A stretch of DNA of 58,557 nucleotides from JAJRZL01 sp964557855 (lineage in GTDB: Bacteria; Zixibacteria; MSB-5A5; GN15; FEB-12). Shown here one piece after another: positions 8,401-16,595 of the stretch. Every line of letters starts with the position of its first letter. Positions within the stretch are counted from its first letter, which is position 1. The notes under the pieces were generated by a model. It searched no databases. It saw nothing but the letters and a program-made list of their open reading frames with translations, and was not told where the DNA came from. The stretch spans positions 1 through 58,557 of the forward strand of contig CAZLBP010000024.1 in the NCBI GenBank assembly GCA_964557855.1. The letters run 5' to 3'. The position numbers and the translations under genes are program-made.

Positions 8401-8998
8401 CCGGACTGCCGTCGCCGTCGATATCAGCTACCGTACATTGATCACCGACATACAGGCAGCCGTCCCAAATCGGCTGATAAGAGGGCGGGGAGCCGTAATG
8501 GTTGAGCACCCAGACGGATCCGGAATTGAATGTCAGCGTGTCTATTACTATGAAGTCGCTCGTGGACCAGTTCGACAAGGTGAAATAATAACTGGCCCAG
8601 AGCCGTCGACCGCTGGCGTCACCAGGAATCCCGGATTCGAAGATAATGTACCCGCCAAAGAGAAAACGCTGATTCACGTTCGTCGTAGTGATATTGTTAT
8701 CTTCGTAAAAGAACACGTTGTTAAATCCGCTGTCCGTCAGTGGCGAGGCTACGGCACTATCCATCTGCAGGTTAGGATTGTCCCACGAGAATCCCATGGT
8801 ACCGGACTTGATACCCGAGTCGCTGTAGACATACAGGTCAACTTGAACCTGTAGCTGTCCCTGGCCGGCATCGGGACAAACGCTCGGGACCAGTATCACC
8901 GTGTCCGGATTGAGGGGATCATTTGGGTGCTGGCCCTGCGCTGTCGACAAACTCAGCAGCAGCAGGAGCAAAGCCAGCAGAGGAAGCCTAACTTTCAT
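5480..8998 (-). CDS. giant secreted thrombospondin type 3 repeat protein with C-terminal dockerin-like module
   Basis: The start is the ATG at 8998, preceded by a strong GGAGGTG site and followed by a signal peptide (MKVRLPLLALLLLLLSLSTA). The protein has 1172 residues. Residues ~25-195 form a globular domain (no family recognised). Then come about 40 calcium-binding thrombospondin type 3 motifs of the form DxDxDxxGDxCDNCP, some ~23 residues long. They alternate between an SHGD type and a DTVGD/DNVGD type, so the larger unit is ~46-47 residues. A block DSANTDQLDSDSDGLGD with an irregular partner occurs twice. The C-terminal ~75 residues are a dockerin-like pair (INVLDVAYLVDYLF; IDVADIVYLVSYLFQ). 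Such proteins are surface or extracellular calcium-stabilised rods. Recent tandem expansion is likely. It is monocistronic, with its own terminator. Confidence 0.9.
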   Translation of the reverse strand: MKVRLPLLALLLLLLSLSTAQGQHPNDPLNPDTVILVPSVCPDAGQGQLQVQVDLYVYSDSGIKSGTMGFSWDNPNLQMDSAVASPLTDSGFNNVFFYEDNNITTTNVNQRFLFGGYIIFESGIPGDASGRRLWASYYFTLSNWSTSDFIVIDTLTFNSGSVWVLNHYGSPPSYQPIWDGCLYVGDQCTVADIDGDGSPDPCDNCPNDPNPLQEDTDLDFIGDVCDNCPNAFNPLQEDSDFDGLGDSCDNCPGIANPAQANSDGDSHGDACDNCPTVTNENQADSDSDTFGDVCDNCPTEPNPSQTNSDGDSHGDVCDNCPVDNNENQADGDADTVGDVCDNCPTDPNTNQANSDADSHGDVCDNCPTITNEDQADFDFDTVGDVCDNCEFDPNTNQSDVDSDNVGDVCDNCPNDPNTNQTNSDLDSHGDVCDNCPTVDNENQADGDSDTVGDVCDNCPTDPNTAQTNSDNDSHGDACDNCPAVDNEDQSDVDGDTVGDVCDNCPDSANTDQLDSDSDGLGDACDACPNDPDNDADADGICGDVDNCPATPNPNQEDADLDDVGDSCDNCLNVANTDQTNTDADSFGDACDNCPTVDNEDQADGDTDDVGDVCDNCPTDPNTDQANADTDSHGDVCDNCPTVDNENQQNSDADSHGDVCDNCPVTDNEDQADVDTDNVGDVCDNCPVDPNTDQANSDLDSHGDVCDNCPTVDNEDQADSDTDNVGDVCDNCPVDPNTDQANADTDSHGDVCDNCQFIDNEDQSDVDTDTVGDVCDNCQLDPNTDQANADNDSHGDVCDNCPTTDNENQLNSDADSHGDACDNCPTVDNEDQADFDSDTVGDLCDNCPADPNTDQANSDTDSHGDVCDNCPTVDNEDQADGDVDEVGDACDNCPADPNTDQANSDTDSHGDVCDNCPDDANEDQSDIDGDIIGDVCDNCPDSANTDQLDSDSDGLGDACDACPNDPDNDIDEDGVCGDVDNCPTTPNPNQDDVDSDDVGDVCDNCPDDFNTDQTNSDADSHGDACDNCPLDPNEDQSDVDSDDVGDVCDNCPDSLNPLQEDVDVDGVGDSCDNCIDVFNPGQEDTDGDGLGDACDGCCEGIRGNTNGDPEEKINVLDVAYLVDYLFRNGPEPPCLEEGDVDASNGGIPIDVADIVYLVSYLFQAGPEPAPCPW

Positions 8999-9359
8999 TA
9001 AAACACCTCCGTGAAACTTGTGGGGTTTTAGAGCAGTGCATGGTCTATTCCTTTCTCCTGGCCCACTTGATTGGGCCAAAGGCATATCTACACGTATAGC
9101 TGAGTTGGACCCGGGCGTGATGTTACGAAAATAGATAGCATACCAATTGACACTCAGTTTGAATTCCGAGTTGCGCCATTAGAATCGGTCTGTTGGTCTC
9201 GCAATGACGGCGGTCCATACATAAGATATGCTGGACGTAATTGTCTGTCAAGCATTATCTTGCGCGGCGCGGCAAATAACGACGGATCAGGCGCGGCGTT
9301 TATTGGCGAATACGAGAGCCCCAATAGCCGGTTGCTCGTGATAATAATCGCGGCGACAG
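8999..9359. other. intergenic region upstream of the TSP3 protein gene
   Basis: This 361-bp stretch carries the 5' region of the minus-strand TSP3 gene, including its GGAGGTG ribosome-binding site (minus strand, 9003-9012 area). A 7-bp hairpin, TGGCCCA (9059-9065) with TGGGCCA (9072-9078) and a 6-nt loop, would lie in the mRNA leader. The 3' flank of the dehydratase-like gene is also here, without an obvious terminator. I see no convincing gene. Confidence 0.5.
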
Positions 9360-10823
9360 CTATTTACCGCTACCCGGGTCCGGGATTGCCTCTTGTACAC
9401 CGGCCAGACGCCTGGCTATTTCGACTTTCTGTTCCAGATCGGCCGTGGCACGAATGACTAATCTGGCGCCATCCGGGGAACCGCCGCCATGCATACACCC
9501 CGGTACGCCGCCGCCAATCGTACACCATTCCACCAGCCGCGCTGCCCGGGTGCGCGACTCGGCTGAATGCCTGGCCGTCATGTACTTTCTTATGAGATGA
9601 CCGTAGTTTTCTGAGCGGAAGTCCTGATAAGACGGCATGCAGCCGGTTTCGCCGATCCCACCCGCAATATCCTGCGCCAGTAGCGATGTCTGGTACGGGA
9701 GTTGGGCAACATGGACTTTGTTGACATTGGCCAGCAGCGGATCACACAACCAGGCTCCCGAACCATGTTTCCGGCCTCGCGCGGCGGCGGCCAGTCCCAG
9801 CCCGAACGTGGTTTCGTTGTTGATATGCATTTGCGTGAGCTTGTCGTTGAAGACTTTCGAGGATAAGCCGTTCGTGCGAGCCGTCAGAATGGCGGCGCCG
9901 ATCTTGATATCCCCCTGACCGGCGACACAGCCGCCTATCGCCGCCCGGTAGGGACCGATAAAATAGCCGACCGCCCGGCCGCTGTAGGCATACTCGCCGC
10001 ACATGAAGACCCGTTCGTAAGGAATGAACACATCTTCGAAGAAAAGAAACGCCTGTGTTATCCCCCCTTCGACAACCGGGTTATCAAACCCCTCCTCGGC
10101 GTCCCGCTCATCACTGGGGTGTCTCGTCTCGACGATCGTCAAACCGTCAATATCTCTCGGAATAACGAACGAGAGAGCGTAGTCGGCGTCCGGCTCTTTG
10201 TAATTCATACCGGGCAGGACAAAAATCTCGTTAGCCGCGGCCACGCCGCATATCATCAGCTTGGCGCCCCGCACGACCAATCCGTCTTCGCGGCGCTCGA
10301 CCAAATGAAGAAAAACGTCCCTGTCGTCCTGCTGCGACGGTTTCTTCGTTCGATCTCCTTTGGCGTCGGTCAGCGCTCCCGCAATCGTCATATCCCGGCT
10401 CTGAGCGTCCTTAAGCCACGTGAGAAAACGCTCATGATAGTCCGTCCCGAGATCGCGGTCCATCTCCCAGGTGGTAATGAACATGGCATTCAGGGCCGTC
10501 CAGCCGGCGCACCGTCCCCCCGTGCAAGTGCCGGTGAGATGAAACATGAGCCGCTTCATTTCGGAGTTGGCATACATGTCCTCGGGGGTCCGGATGATAG
10601 ACAGGTACCTGCTGACAGGTTCTCCCGTTAGATGAGAAACGGTCGTCACCTTGTCTCGAAGGGAGTCATCATGCTCCGCCCGGTAGGTCCAACCGTGACC
10701 GGCAACTGTTCGTCGGGTCGCCGGGTGAGTAGTTACATCGGCTATCAACTTATCGAACTTGTAAATGTTGGCCTTCATGTCTCGCAGTGATTGCAGGTAT
10801 TGGTCGTACGTCCTCAACGCCAT
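9360..10823 (-). CDS. 4-hydroxybutyryl-CoA dehydratase / HpaB-family flavoprotein with altered Fe-S ligands
   Basis: 487 residues, collinear with 4-hydroxybutyryl-CoA dehydratase (AbfD): TYDQYLQSLRDMKANIYKF at the N-terminus, GALTDAKGDRTKKPSQQ, EDGLVVRGAKLMICG, FEDVFIPYERVF and DIAGGIGETG. This family uses FAD and, in the dehydratase, a [4Fe-4S] cluster held by Cys99, Cys103, His292 and Cys299 (clostridial numbering). Here Cys299 is present (IGGC), but position 292 is Tyr (GPYRAA). The N-terminal cysteines are C100 and C105, one residue further apart than usual. The cluster may be absent or held differently, so the enzyme may be a dehydratase variant, a delta-isomerase or a monooxygenase-like member rather than a true AbfD. 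It stands alone, with no CoA-transferase or dehydrogenase next to it, so the substrate cannot be read from context. Confidence 0.8.
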   Translation of the reverse strand: MALRTYDQYLQSLRDMKANIYKFDKLIADVTTHPATRRTVAGHGWTYRAEHDDSLRDKVTTVSHLTGEPVSRYLSIIRTPEDMYANSEMKRLMFHLTGTCTGGRCAGWTALNAMFITTWEMDRDLGTDYHERFLTWLKDAQSRDMTIAGALTDAKGDRTKKPSQQDDRDVFLHLVERREDGLVVRGAKLMICGVAAANEIFVLPGMNYKEPDADYALSFVIPRDIDGLTIVETRHPSDERDAEEGFDNPVVEGGITQAFLFFEDVFIPYERVFMCGEYAYSGRAVGYFIGPYRAAIGGCVAGQGDIKIGAAILTARTNGLSSKVFNDKLTQMHINNETTFGLGLAAAARGRKHGSGAWLCDPLLANVNKVHVAQLPYQTSLLAQDIAGGIGETGCMPSYQDFRSENYGHLIRKYMTARHSAESRTRAARLVEWCTIGGGVPGCMHGGGSPDGARLVIRATADLEQKVEIARRLAGVQEAIPDPGSGK

Positions 10824-11146
10824 ATTGTCCTCCGCGTAGCTAGGTTCTCAGCAAATATAAAAGATTGTGAAATAAATAACAAGATGAGATTGCAGAAAAC
10901 CCTGCCAAGGAACACGCGCGGCCGGTATTCTCTGACTTTCGTTGCCAACTATGCTGCATTCGTTCACATAAGTGTGTAATGTGGGCTTTTTACCCTACCC
11001 GTGAAACTCTTGTCTTGACAATCCCGGAAATTGCCGTACATTGCGGCAGAGAGAGCACCAGCACAGGCAGGTAAGGCCGGTTCTCGGGCCGGGCGCAAGA
11101 CAGCTGGGAGATTCACATAAACCTGAATTATCGAGGTGTAAACAGG
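10824..11146. other. divergent intergenic region upstream of the peptidase gene
   Basis: This region separates the minus-strand dehydratase-like gene from the plus-strand M1 peptidase and should hold both promoters. The only clear element is the plus-strand promoter at 11015-11042, listed separately. The part next to 10824 is A/T-rich (ATAAATAACAAG), compatible with a minus-strand promoter that I cannot place exactly. No gene seen. Confidence 0.5.
11015..11042 (+). promoter_or_regulatory. sigma70-type promoter of the M1 peptidase gene
   Basis: TTGACA at 11015-11020, a 16-base spacer and TACATT at 11037-11042. Transcription would begin near 11049, giving a leader of about 100 bases before the GTG-TAAACAGG-ATG start region of the peptidase. 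The same boxes and spacing occur in front of the DprA-like gene at 55512. Confidence 0.6.
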
Positions 11147-13615
11147 ATGTGGCACAAAGGGTTCATGATATTGACCGGTACACTGGTTCTGTCGGGGCTT
11201 CTATACATTGCCGAGGCCTCGGGAGGTTTAGTCCATTCATCACAGGCGCTTCAAAGCGACGTCGGCCTCGGCTCTCCGGAGGACCGAATCGTAGCAGCCG
11301 GTCGCGTTGCCGGCCCGCAAGCAGTGACAGGTCTCGCGTCTTCGCAAGATGGATCGGATCAGTCCAACTATGACGTCTTGTTCTATGATATCTATCTGAG
11401 AATCCATGATACGAGTTTCATCAATGGCGAGGTGACGTTTACGGTCAGGATTCTGGAGAACGATACCCGCGCTTTAGTAGTGGACCTTGGCGATAATATG
11501 GTAGTGGATTTCATCAACAGCGAGGAACCGATCCTTGGTTTCGTACATGACAACAATCATATTCGAATTGAGTTGGAAGACCCCTACAATAGCGGAGATA
11601 CAGTAGTTTTTTCGGTCGGATATCATGGGCACGGACGGCCATATGGTTCGTGGAAAGCCGGACTGATGTTCGCACAACTTGGGACAGCAACGTCCATCAG
11701 CAGTTTTTCGGCGCCGGGTTTCGCTCGCTTGTGGTGGCCGTGCAAGGATCGACCGGACGACAAAGCAATCTTTCGCACCGTTGATATCGAGGTGAATCCG
11801 TGGGCTTATGCCATCAGCAACGGGGTGCTCGATTCCGTCATTGCGGACGAGGCTCACCAAACGCTGATCTACCGGTACGGTCACGATCACCCAATGGCGA
11901 CGTATCTGTTTGGGGTGGCGGCGGTTTCCGATGCGCTGCTGAATACAAGGGACACCATGTGGGTGACCAATGACGGCATTGACTCATTGCCGATGACGGT
12001 ATATTGGTTGAGCCAGGACACGACGGATATTTACCCGGAGGCCATGACAACTATGTCCAGGGCCATGGGTATATTCTCGGATGTGTTCGGACCTTATCCG
12101 TTCCTGGATGAAAAGTTTGATCTGGCGGTCGTGTATGCCGGCGATGGTAGTAACGCAGAGTATCGAAGAAACTATGACATGGAAATTCAAACGGTGCCAT
12201 TCATGCAAGTCAAGTCCGGCATGGCGGAAAGCAAGATCGTCCATGAATTAGCTCACCAATGGTGGGGTAATTCGTTAACGCCCGCAAGCTGGGAGCATGT
12301 GTGGCTTAGCGAAGGTTGGGCCTGTTATGCTGAAGCACTGTATTATGAAAGAACCAAGGGCTTTTCTGAGTACCTGAAGTATGTGAATGACAAAACGTAT
12401 GGTTTCCGATATGGTCTGAATCCTCCCGGTGTAATGGTACAGGCGGGCTCTGTCTTCGTGCAGGATACGGCCGATATAGATATGATTTACCATCTTTACT
12501 TAACCTACCGGAAAGCACCCTACGTTTTGCACATGCTGCGTCATCAACTCGGCGACACCACGTTCTTCCAATGCATCGACGCCTGGTATCAATATGGTCT
12601 CGCGCATGACTCCGCCACGACCGCCGACTTTGAAGAGGTTTTCGAGCAGACCTCCGGTGAGTCTCTCGACAAGTTCATCGACCAGTGGATATACGGGGAA
12701 GGGTATCCGACATACAAATGGTCGTACCTGCAGTTTCCAATCGCACCCGGCAGCAACGACCGGCAACTGTTCCTGGTCGTTGACCAGGACATGTCCAAAC
12801 AAAGTCAGCTTTTCGATATGAAGCTTGATTTCGTAGCCGAGTTTGCTGGAGGCGGAGACACCGTCTTGACATTTCGTGTGGATTCCGCTCGAAGCAGGTT
12901 GAGCGCGGTTGTAGCGGACGAATGCGATACGATCAGGCTGGATCCGCTGCAGTGGGTTCTGTTGGAAGAAGAGGCGCTCGATCCGCTGGCCGTGCGCATA
13001 GCGACGCCCAGAGACGGATTGGACACGGCTTTCGTGGGCGTCGATTATGCAGACAAGATCGAACTCCTGAATCATTCTAACCAATTCGAGTTTAATCAAG
13101 TTGGCTCGGATTTGCCTGACGGTTTTGAACTTAGCAAGGATGGTCACATTTCGTTCTCAACCGGGCTGAACCACCCTCCAGATCCACCTACTCAGAGTAT
13201 TCAAAACAGATTCATAGCGTACACTTTTTCGGTTAGGGTCGACGACTTAGGGAATGGGTCTTTTGATAGCGCCTCGTTTGATTTAGTCATTGACCGATCT
13301 GCTGTCGACGTTCCTTTTCCCTCGCCCCTCCCCGACCGCTTTCTCCTCCATCAGAACCACCCCAATCCCTTCAACAACGGCACCGTAATCCAATTTGAAA
13401 TACCGACAGTGAACGATGTCACAATGGACGTTTACAACGTCCTCGGGCAGAAGGTCAAGACGCTGATCAATAAACAACGTTACTCGGCGGGGGTTTACTC
13501 GGTGCCGTGGTTCGGCGACGATGACGCCGGCAATCTGGCTGCCACCGGCATTTACTTCTACCGCTTGGAAGCGGGTGAATTTGTCGAATCGCGGAAGATG
13601 CTGTTCATCAAATAG
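11147..13615 (+). CDS. secreted M1-family metallo-aminopeptidase with C-terminal sorting domain
   Basis: 822 residues with GAGGTG upstream of the ATG. A signal peptide region (GFMILTGTLVLSGLLYIAEA) is followed by an M1 N-terminal beta-domain and the zinc peptidase domain. The active site is HELAH (H366-H370) with the third zinc ligand E389 18 residues on (VWLSEGWACYAE). A YDMEIQT segment upstream stands at the position of the usual GxMEN substrate-binding motif. After residue ~620 the chain changes to Ig-like modules and ends with HPNPFN, VYNVLGQKVKTL and ATGIYFYRL. This is the FlgD-Ig/type 9-like C-terminal sorting domain common in Zixibacteria and other FCB bacteria, so the enzyme is probably exported and surface-bound or released. 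The 3' end overlaps the convergent DUF885 gene by 8 bases. Confidence 0.92.
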   Translation: MWHKGFMILTGTLVLSGLLYIAEASGGLVHSSQALQSDVGLGSPEDRIVAAGRVAGPQAVTGLASSQDGSDQSNYDVLFYDIYLRIHDTSFINGEVTFTVRILENDTRALVVDLGDNMVVDFINSEEPILGFVHDNNHIRIELEDPYNSGDTVVFSVGYHGHGRPYGSWKAGLMFAQLGTATSISSFSAPGFARLWWPCKDRPDDKAIFRTVDIEVNPWAYAISNGVLDSVIADEAHQTLIYRYGHDHPMATYLFGVAAVSDALLNTRDTMWVTNDGIDSLPMTVYWLSQDTTDIYPEAMTTMSRAMGIFSDVFGPYPFLDEKFDLAVVYAGDGSNAEYRRNYDMEIQTVPFMQVKSGMAESKIVHELAHQWWGNSLTPASWEHVWLSEGWACYAEALYYERTKGFSEYLKYVNDKTYGFRYGLNPPGVMVQAGSVFVQDTADIDMIYHLYLTYRKAPYVLHMLRHQLGDTTFFQCIDAWYQYGLAHDSATTADFEEVFEQTSGESLDKFIDQWIYGEGYPTYKWSYLQFPIAPGSNDRQLFLVVDQDMSKQSQLFDMKLDFVAEFAGGGDTVLTFRVDSARSRLSAVVADECDTIRLDPLQWVLLEEEALDPLAVRIATPRDGLDTAFVGVDYADKIELLNHSNQFEFNQVGSDLPDGFELSKDGHISFSTGLNHPPDPPTQSIQNRFIAYTFSVRVDDLGNGSFDSASFDLVIDRSAVDVPFPSPLPDRFLLHQNHPNPFNNGTVIQFEIPTVNDVTMDVYNVLGQKVKTLINKQRYSAGVYSVPWFGDDDAGNLAATGIYFYRLEAGEFVESRKMLFIK

Positions 13616-15374
13616 GCTCTTCGGTCTTCACCGTCTCCACCCATGAGGTGATCAGCTCTTCCAGGACGGAAAGCGGCAGCGCCCCATGCCGTAGCACTTC
13701 GTCGTGAAAAGCCCGGATATCGAACCGGTCGTCAAGTGCACCCTTGGCCTTACTCTTCAATGTCCGTATCTTGATTTCTCCGATCTTGTACGCCAGCGCC
13801 TGCGCTGGCCAGACAATATAACGGTCCACCTCAACACTGACATCATGCTCAGTTTTGCCTGAGTTCTCGATGATGAAATCGATGGCCCGTTGTCGACTCC
13901 AGCCCTTCCAGTGAAGACCGACATCCACGACGAGCCGCGCCGCGCGCCACATCTGGTACGTCAATTGTCCGAATTTAGTATACGGGGTCGTGTAGAAACC
14001 CATCTCTTCCCCGAGGCTCTCGGCATACAGCGCCCAGCCCTCGAGATAAGCGGTGATGAATCCATGAGAACGGAACTTCGGCAGGTCTGCGAGTTCCTGG
14101 GCCAGGGCAATCTGCAAATGATGGCCGGGAACGGCCTCGTGCAACGAGAGCGCTTCCATCTCCCACTTAGGTCGGGATCGCAGATCGTAGGTGTTGACCA
14201 GGTAATATCCGGGACGACCGGCTTTCAGTGACCCCGGCTGATAGAAACCCATCGGCGCTGCCTTCTCTCGATAAGCCGGAGTCGGTTTCACCCCGTATGG
14301 CAGTTGGGACAGTCTACCGAAAAGGCGAGCCAGTTCCGGGTCGGCTCGCTTGGCGATATTGCGGTACTCGCGAACCAGGTCTTCCTTGTTGTCAAAGAAA
14401 AACCGATCATCCGTACGCAGAAAATCAGTGAATTCAGTGAAACTGCCTTGAAAGTCAGAATCCTTGATAACTCTGTCCATCTCACTCCGGATACGCTTCA
14501 CCTCGTCCCGACCGATCTCGAACACTTCCTCCGGGGTCAGCGACGTGGTTGTGAAGTGACGCACCAGATGACGGTACCACTCTTCTCCGTTGGGTAAGTC
14601 ACGACAGGCCAGCGTTTCTCGACAATGGGGCAAGTATTCCCCGGCCAGAAAATCACGCAGCTCCTTTAGTCGGGGTGTTATGGCCGTTTCATAAAGTGAA
14701 TACGCATCCTTTCGGACCTGTTCATGCCGCGAGGTCGAATCCGCCGGTGCGGGCTTCCGGAGGACTTGCAGCATCGGCGCTTCGGCAGGATCAGAAGTGA
14801 TCTGACTTCCGACTTGATCGGGCAACTCACCAATTACGGCGCGGGGCGGAGTGACATTTTGCGCCAGGCCTTCTTTGAGTAAGTCAATCACCTGGCCGAG
14901 ATAGGCCGGCACTTGTTCCAGACGGGCGAGGAAATCGTCGCATTCCCTGGCAGTCCCGGTCGGCATCATGTTGAGCACGCCGGGGATGGCCAGATGGTCA
15001 CCATGAAACTGGTTCAAGGGTTTCAATTCTTCCGGAAATCGATGGCTGGCAATGGCGTCCGACGTCACCCATTGAAAAAGATCATAATTGAGCTGATCAT
15101 CCGGAGACAAACGGGAACGGTCGATGGACGCCAATGTCTGCAGCGTCAGCTTAGTATTCGATTTTCGCCGTTCAACGGCATCGAAGGAGAAGTCGGTCCA
15201 ACGATGATTGTAACCCGAATGACCGTGATAGGTGGCGGCTACCGGGTATTCAGCCATCTGGTACTCCCATTCCAGCTCAAAAAGACGATGCAGGCGCTCC
15301 GTGTCGGACATATGAGATTCGTTCTCTACGAGAGCCCGGCAATCGTCGGAAAAGGTCTTAATACAATCCGGCAT
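13608..15374 (-). CDS. DUF885-family metallopeptidase-like protein
   Basis: 588 residues of the DUF885 family, whose members look like zinc-dependent carboxypeptidases. The signature HEAVPGHHLQIAL is present at about residues 412-424, where the two histidines and the Glu would bind metal and act in catalysis. The EGWALYAESLGEEMG segment downstream supplies the next conserved acidic residues. Other family marks are YLVNTYDLRSRPKWEMEAL and the C-terminal IGEIKIRTLK. No signal peptide is visible, so it is predicted to be cytoplasmic, unlike many DUF885 members. It is convergent with the M1 peptidase gene and shares its last 8 bases with it. Divergent from it, 112 bases away, is the EamA transporter. 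Substrate unknown. Confidence 0.88.
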   Translation of the reverse strand: MPDCIKTFSDDCRALVENESHMSDTERLHRLFELEWEYQMAEYPVAATYHGHSGYNHRWTDFSFDAVERRKSNTKLTLQTLASIDRSRLSPDDQLNYDLFQWVTSDAIASHRFPEELKPLNQFHGDHLAIPGVLNMMPTGTARECDDFLARLEQVPAYLGQVIDLLKEGLAQNVTPPRAVIGELPDQVGSQITSDPAEAPMLQVLRKPAPADSTSRHEQVRKDAYSLYETAITPRLKELRDFLAGEYLPHCRETLACRDLPNGEEWYRHLVRHFTTTSLTPEEVFEIGRDEVKRIRSEMDRVIKDSDFQGSFTEFTDFLRTDDRFFFDNKEDLVREYRNIAKRADPELARLFGRLSQLPYGVKPTPAYREKAAPMGFYQPGSLKAGRPGYYLVNTYDLRSRPKWEMEALSLHEAVPGHHLQIALAQELADLPKFRSHGFITAYLEGWALYAESLGEEMGFYTTPYTKFGQLTYQMWRAARLVVDVGLHWKGWSRQRAIDFIIENSGKTEHDVSVEVDRYIVWPAQALAYKIGEIKIRTLKSKAKGALDDRFDIRAFHDEVLRHGALPLSVLEELITSWVETVKTEEPI

Positions 15375-15486
15375 AGTCTATCTCGCCTCATTTGTTATCT
15401 GCTTGTCCATAATACGGCCGATTAATCCGTTTGACAACGTCCTTTTATCTTCGACATTACGTCAACCCGCAACCCGGAAGGAACCC

Positions 15487-16431
15487 GTGCACGACAGAAA
15501 TCGCGACCTATCATCGGACAGCACCGAATCGAGGACCGGCTATGTGTTGGTAGGAGGCTCGACCATCGCGGCCGCACTGGCCACTGTCATCGGCAAATGG
15601 GTGCTGCTGTCGATCAGCCCGTTGCTCATGAACAGTCTGATGTTCTCGATCGCGACCGTTGTTCTAAGTTTCTACGTTCTGCCTGTTCGAGGTGTACGAA
15701 AGACGTTCACCCTGACGCGCCTCGGTTGGATTTGGCTGACCGCGTTTTCCGTCAGTTCCTGGATAGCGATCCTGTCATTGTGGACAGGCATCCAGCGCAT
15801 GGATCCCTCGCTGGCCTCCTTCATAAACCGCATCGAAGTACCGATCGTTATCGTCCTGGGCATCGTCCTGCTCGGGGAACGCTTCACCAGGCTGGAGTGG
15901 TTGGGAGCAGGGTTGTCGCTGCTCGGAATCGTGGTCATGCGGTTGACCTTGCGGGCTGAGTACACCGATGGGTTCTGGTGGGTATTGTTCAGTTCCGTAT
16001 TCTTCGGTATCACGGAACTGCTGTCCAAAGTCGCCGTGCGCCATGTCGACCCCATTGCTCTCGCTTATATCCGCAACATGTTCATAGCCGCCGGCTATTG
16101 GGTCGTATTCCTTTGGTTGGAAGGAAGCTATGCCGGCTTGCAGGAGGTGTGGATCGGGGTCGTGGCCCTCGGTGTGATAGCACCCCTACTCTCACGTATG
16201 ATGTACCTCATGGCTTTGACAAGACTGGCCCTGACGAAAGTAGCTATAATCAGCCAGAGTCAACCCGTTTTCGTCATGCTCATCTCAATGTTCGCCCTGA
16301 AGCAAATACCGGCATTGCGCGAAGTAACGGGCGGTGTGCTGATAGTGGGAGGTTGTTTCCTTATGGTGTTAACTCGTCGCCGAGTGACCAAAGCCGGGCT
16401 CTCGCCACAGAAACTCAGGTCGGGAACGTAA
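15487..16431 (+). CDS. EamA/DMT-superfamily membrane transporter
   Basis: I choose the GTG at 15487 as start (GGAAGGA just upstream); a TTG further up would add 28 residues that look like untranslated leader. The 314-residue protein has about ten hydrophobic helices in two similar halves, as in EamA (drug/metabolite) transporters. Examples are GYVLVGGSTIAAALATVIGK in the first half and FWWVLFSSVFFGITELLSKV in the second. The typical PLLSRMMYLMALTRLALTKV and GGVLIVGGCFLMVL close each half. Substrates of this family range from amino acids to nucleotides and cannot be told from sequence. It is monocistronic, between the DUF885 gene and the long leader region of the eCIS operon. Confidence 0.85.
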   Translation: MHDRNRDLSSDSTESRTGYVLVGGSTIAAALATVIGKWVLLSISPLLMNSLMFSIATVVLSFYVLPVRGVRKTFTLTRLGWIWLTAFSVSSWIAILSLWTGIQRMDPSLASFINRIEVPIVIVLGIVLLGERFTRLEWLGAGLSLLGIVVMRLTLRAEYTDGFWWVLFSSVFFGITELLSKVAVRHVDPIALAYIRNMFIAAGYWVVFLWLEGSYAGLQEVWIGVVALGVIAPLLSRMMYLMALTRLALTKVAIISQSQPVFVMLISMFALKQIPALREVTGGVLIVGGCFLMVLTRRRVTKAGLSPQKLRSGT

Positions 16432-16503
16432 CCATGTATACCCGATACGATGTTCCGAAATGAAGCAGTGATAAAATTACTCTTGGATTACACTATTTTC
16501 CGC

Positions 16504-16532
16504 TTGACAGTGAGGCTTTCCCGTGCTAAACT
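16504..16532 (+). promoter_or_regulatory. sigma70-type promoter upstream of the eCIS operon
   Basis: TTGACA (16504-16509), a 17-base spacer and TAAACT (16527-16532) form a near-consensus promoter. Transcription would start near 16539. It is the best promoter-like sequence in the 511-bp gap and points toward the sheath gene. Confidence 0.6.
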
Positions 16533-16560
16533 CCTGTGAGTTGGGCTGCTGAAGTTCGGT

Positions 16561-16595
16561 CAATGATCGTGACAATCATTGAAGTACTTATAAGT
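16561..16595 (+). promoter_or_regulatory. palindromic elements just after the eCIS promoter (possible operator or leader hairpin)
   Basis: CAATGAT (16561-16567) and ATCATTG (16575-16581) form a 7-bp inverted repeat with a 7-base loop. Two overlapping palindromes follow at once: AAGTACTT (16582-16589) and ACTTATAAGT (16586-16595). They lie ~20-55 bases after the predicted transcription start, a good place for a repressor site or RNA structure. No regulator gene is encoded next to the operon. Confidence 0.35.

Noticed and set aside
6275..8854. Two long plus-strand open frames (388 and 425 codons) opposite the TSP3 gene
   Set aside because: They are antisense shadows of the periodic repeat coding sequence: low-complexity I/V/G/T-rich translations, no start signals, no domains.
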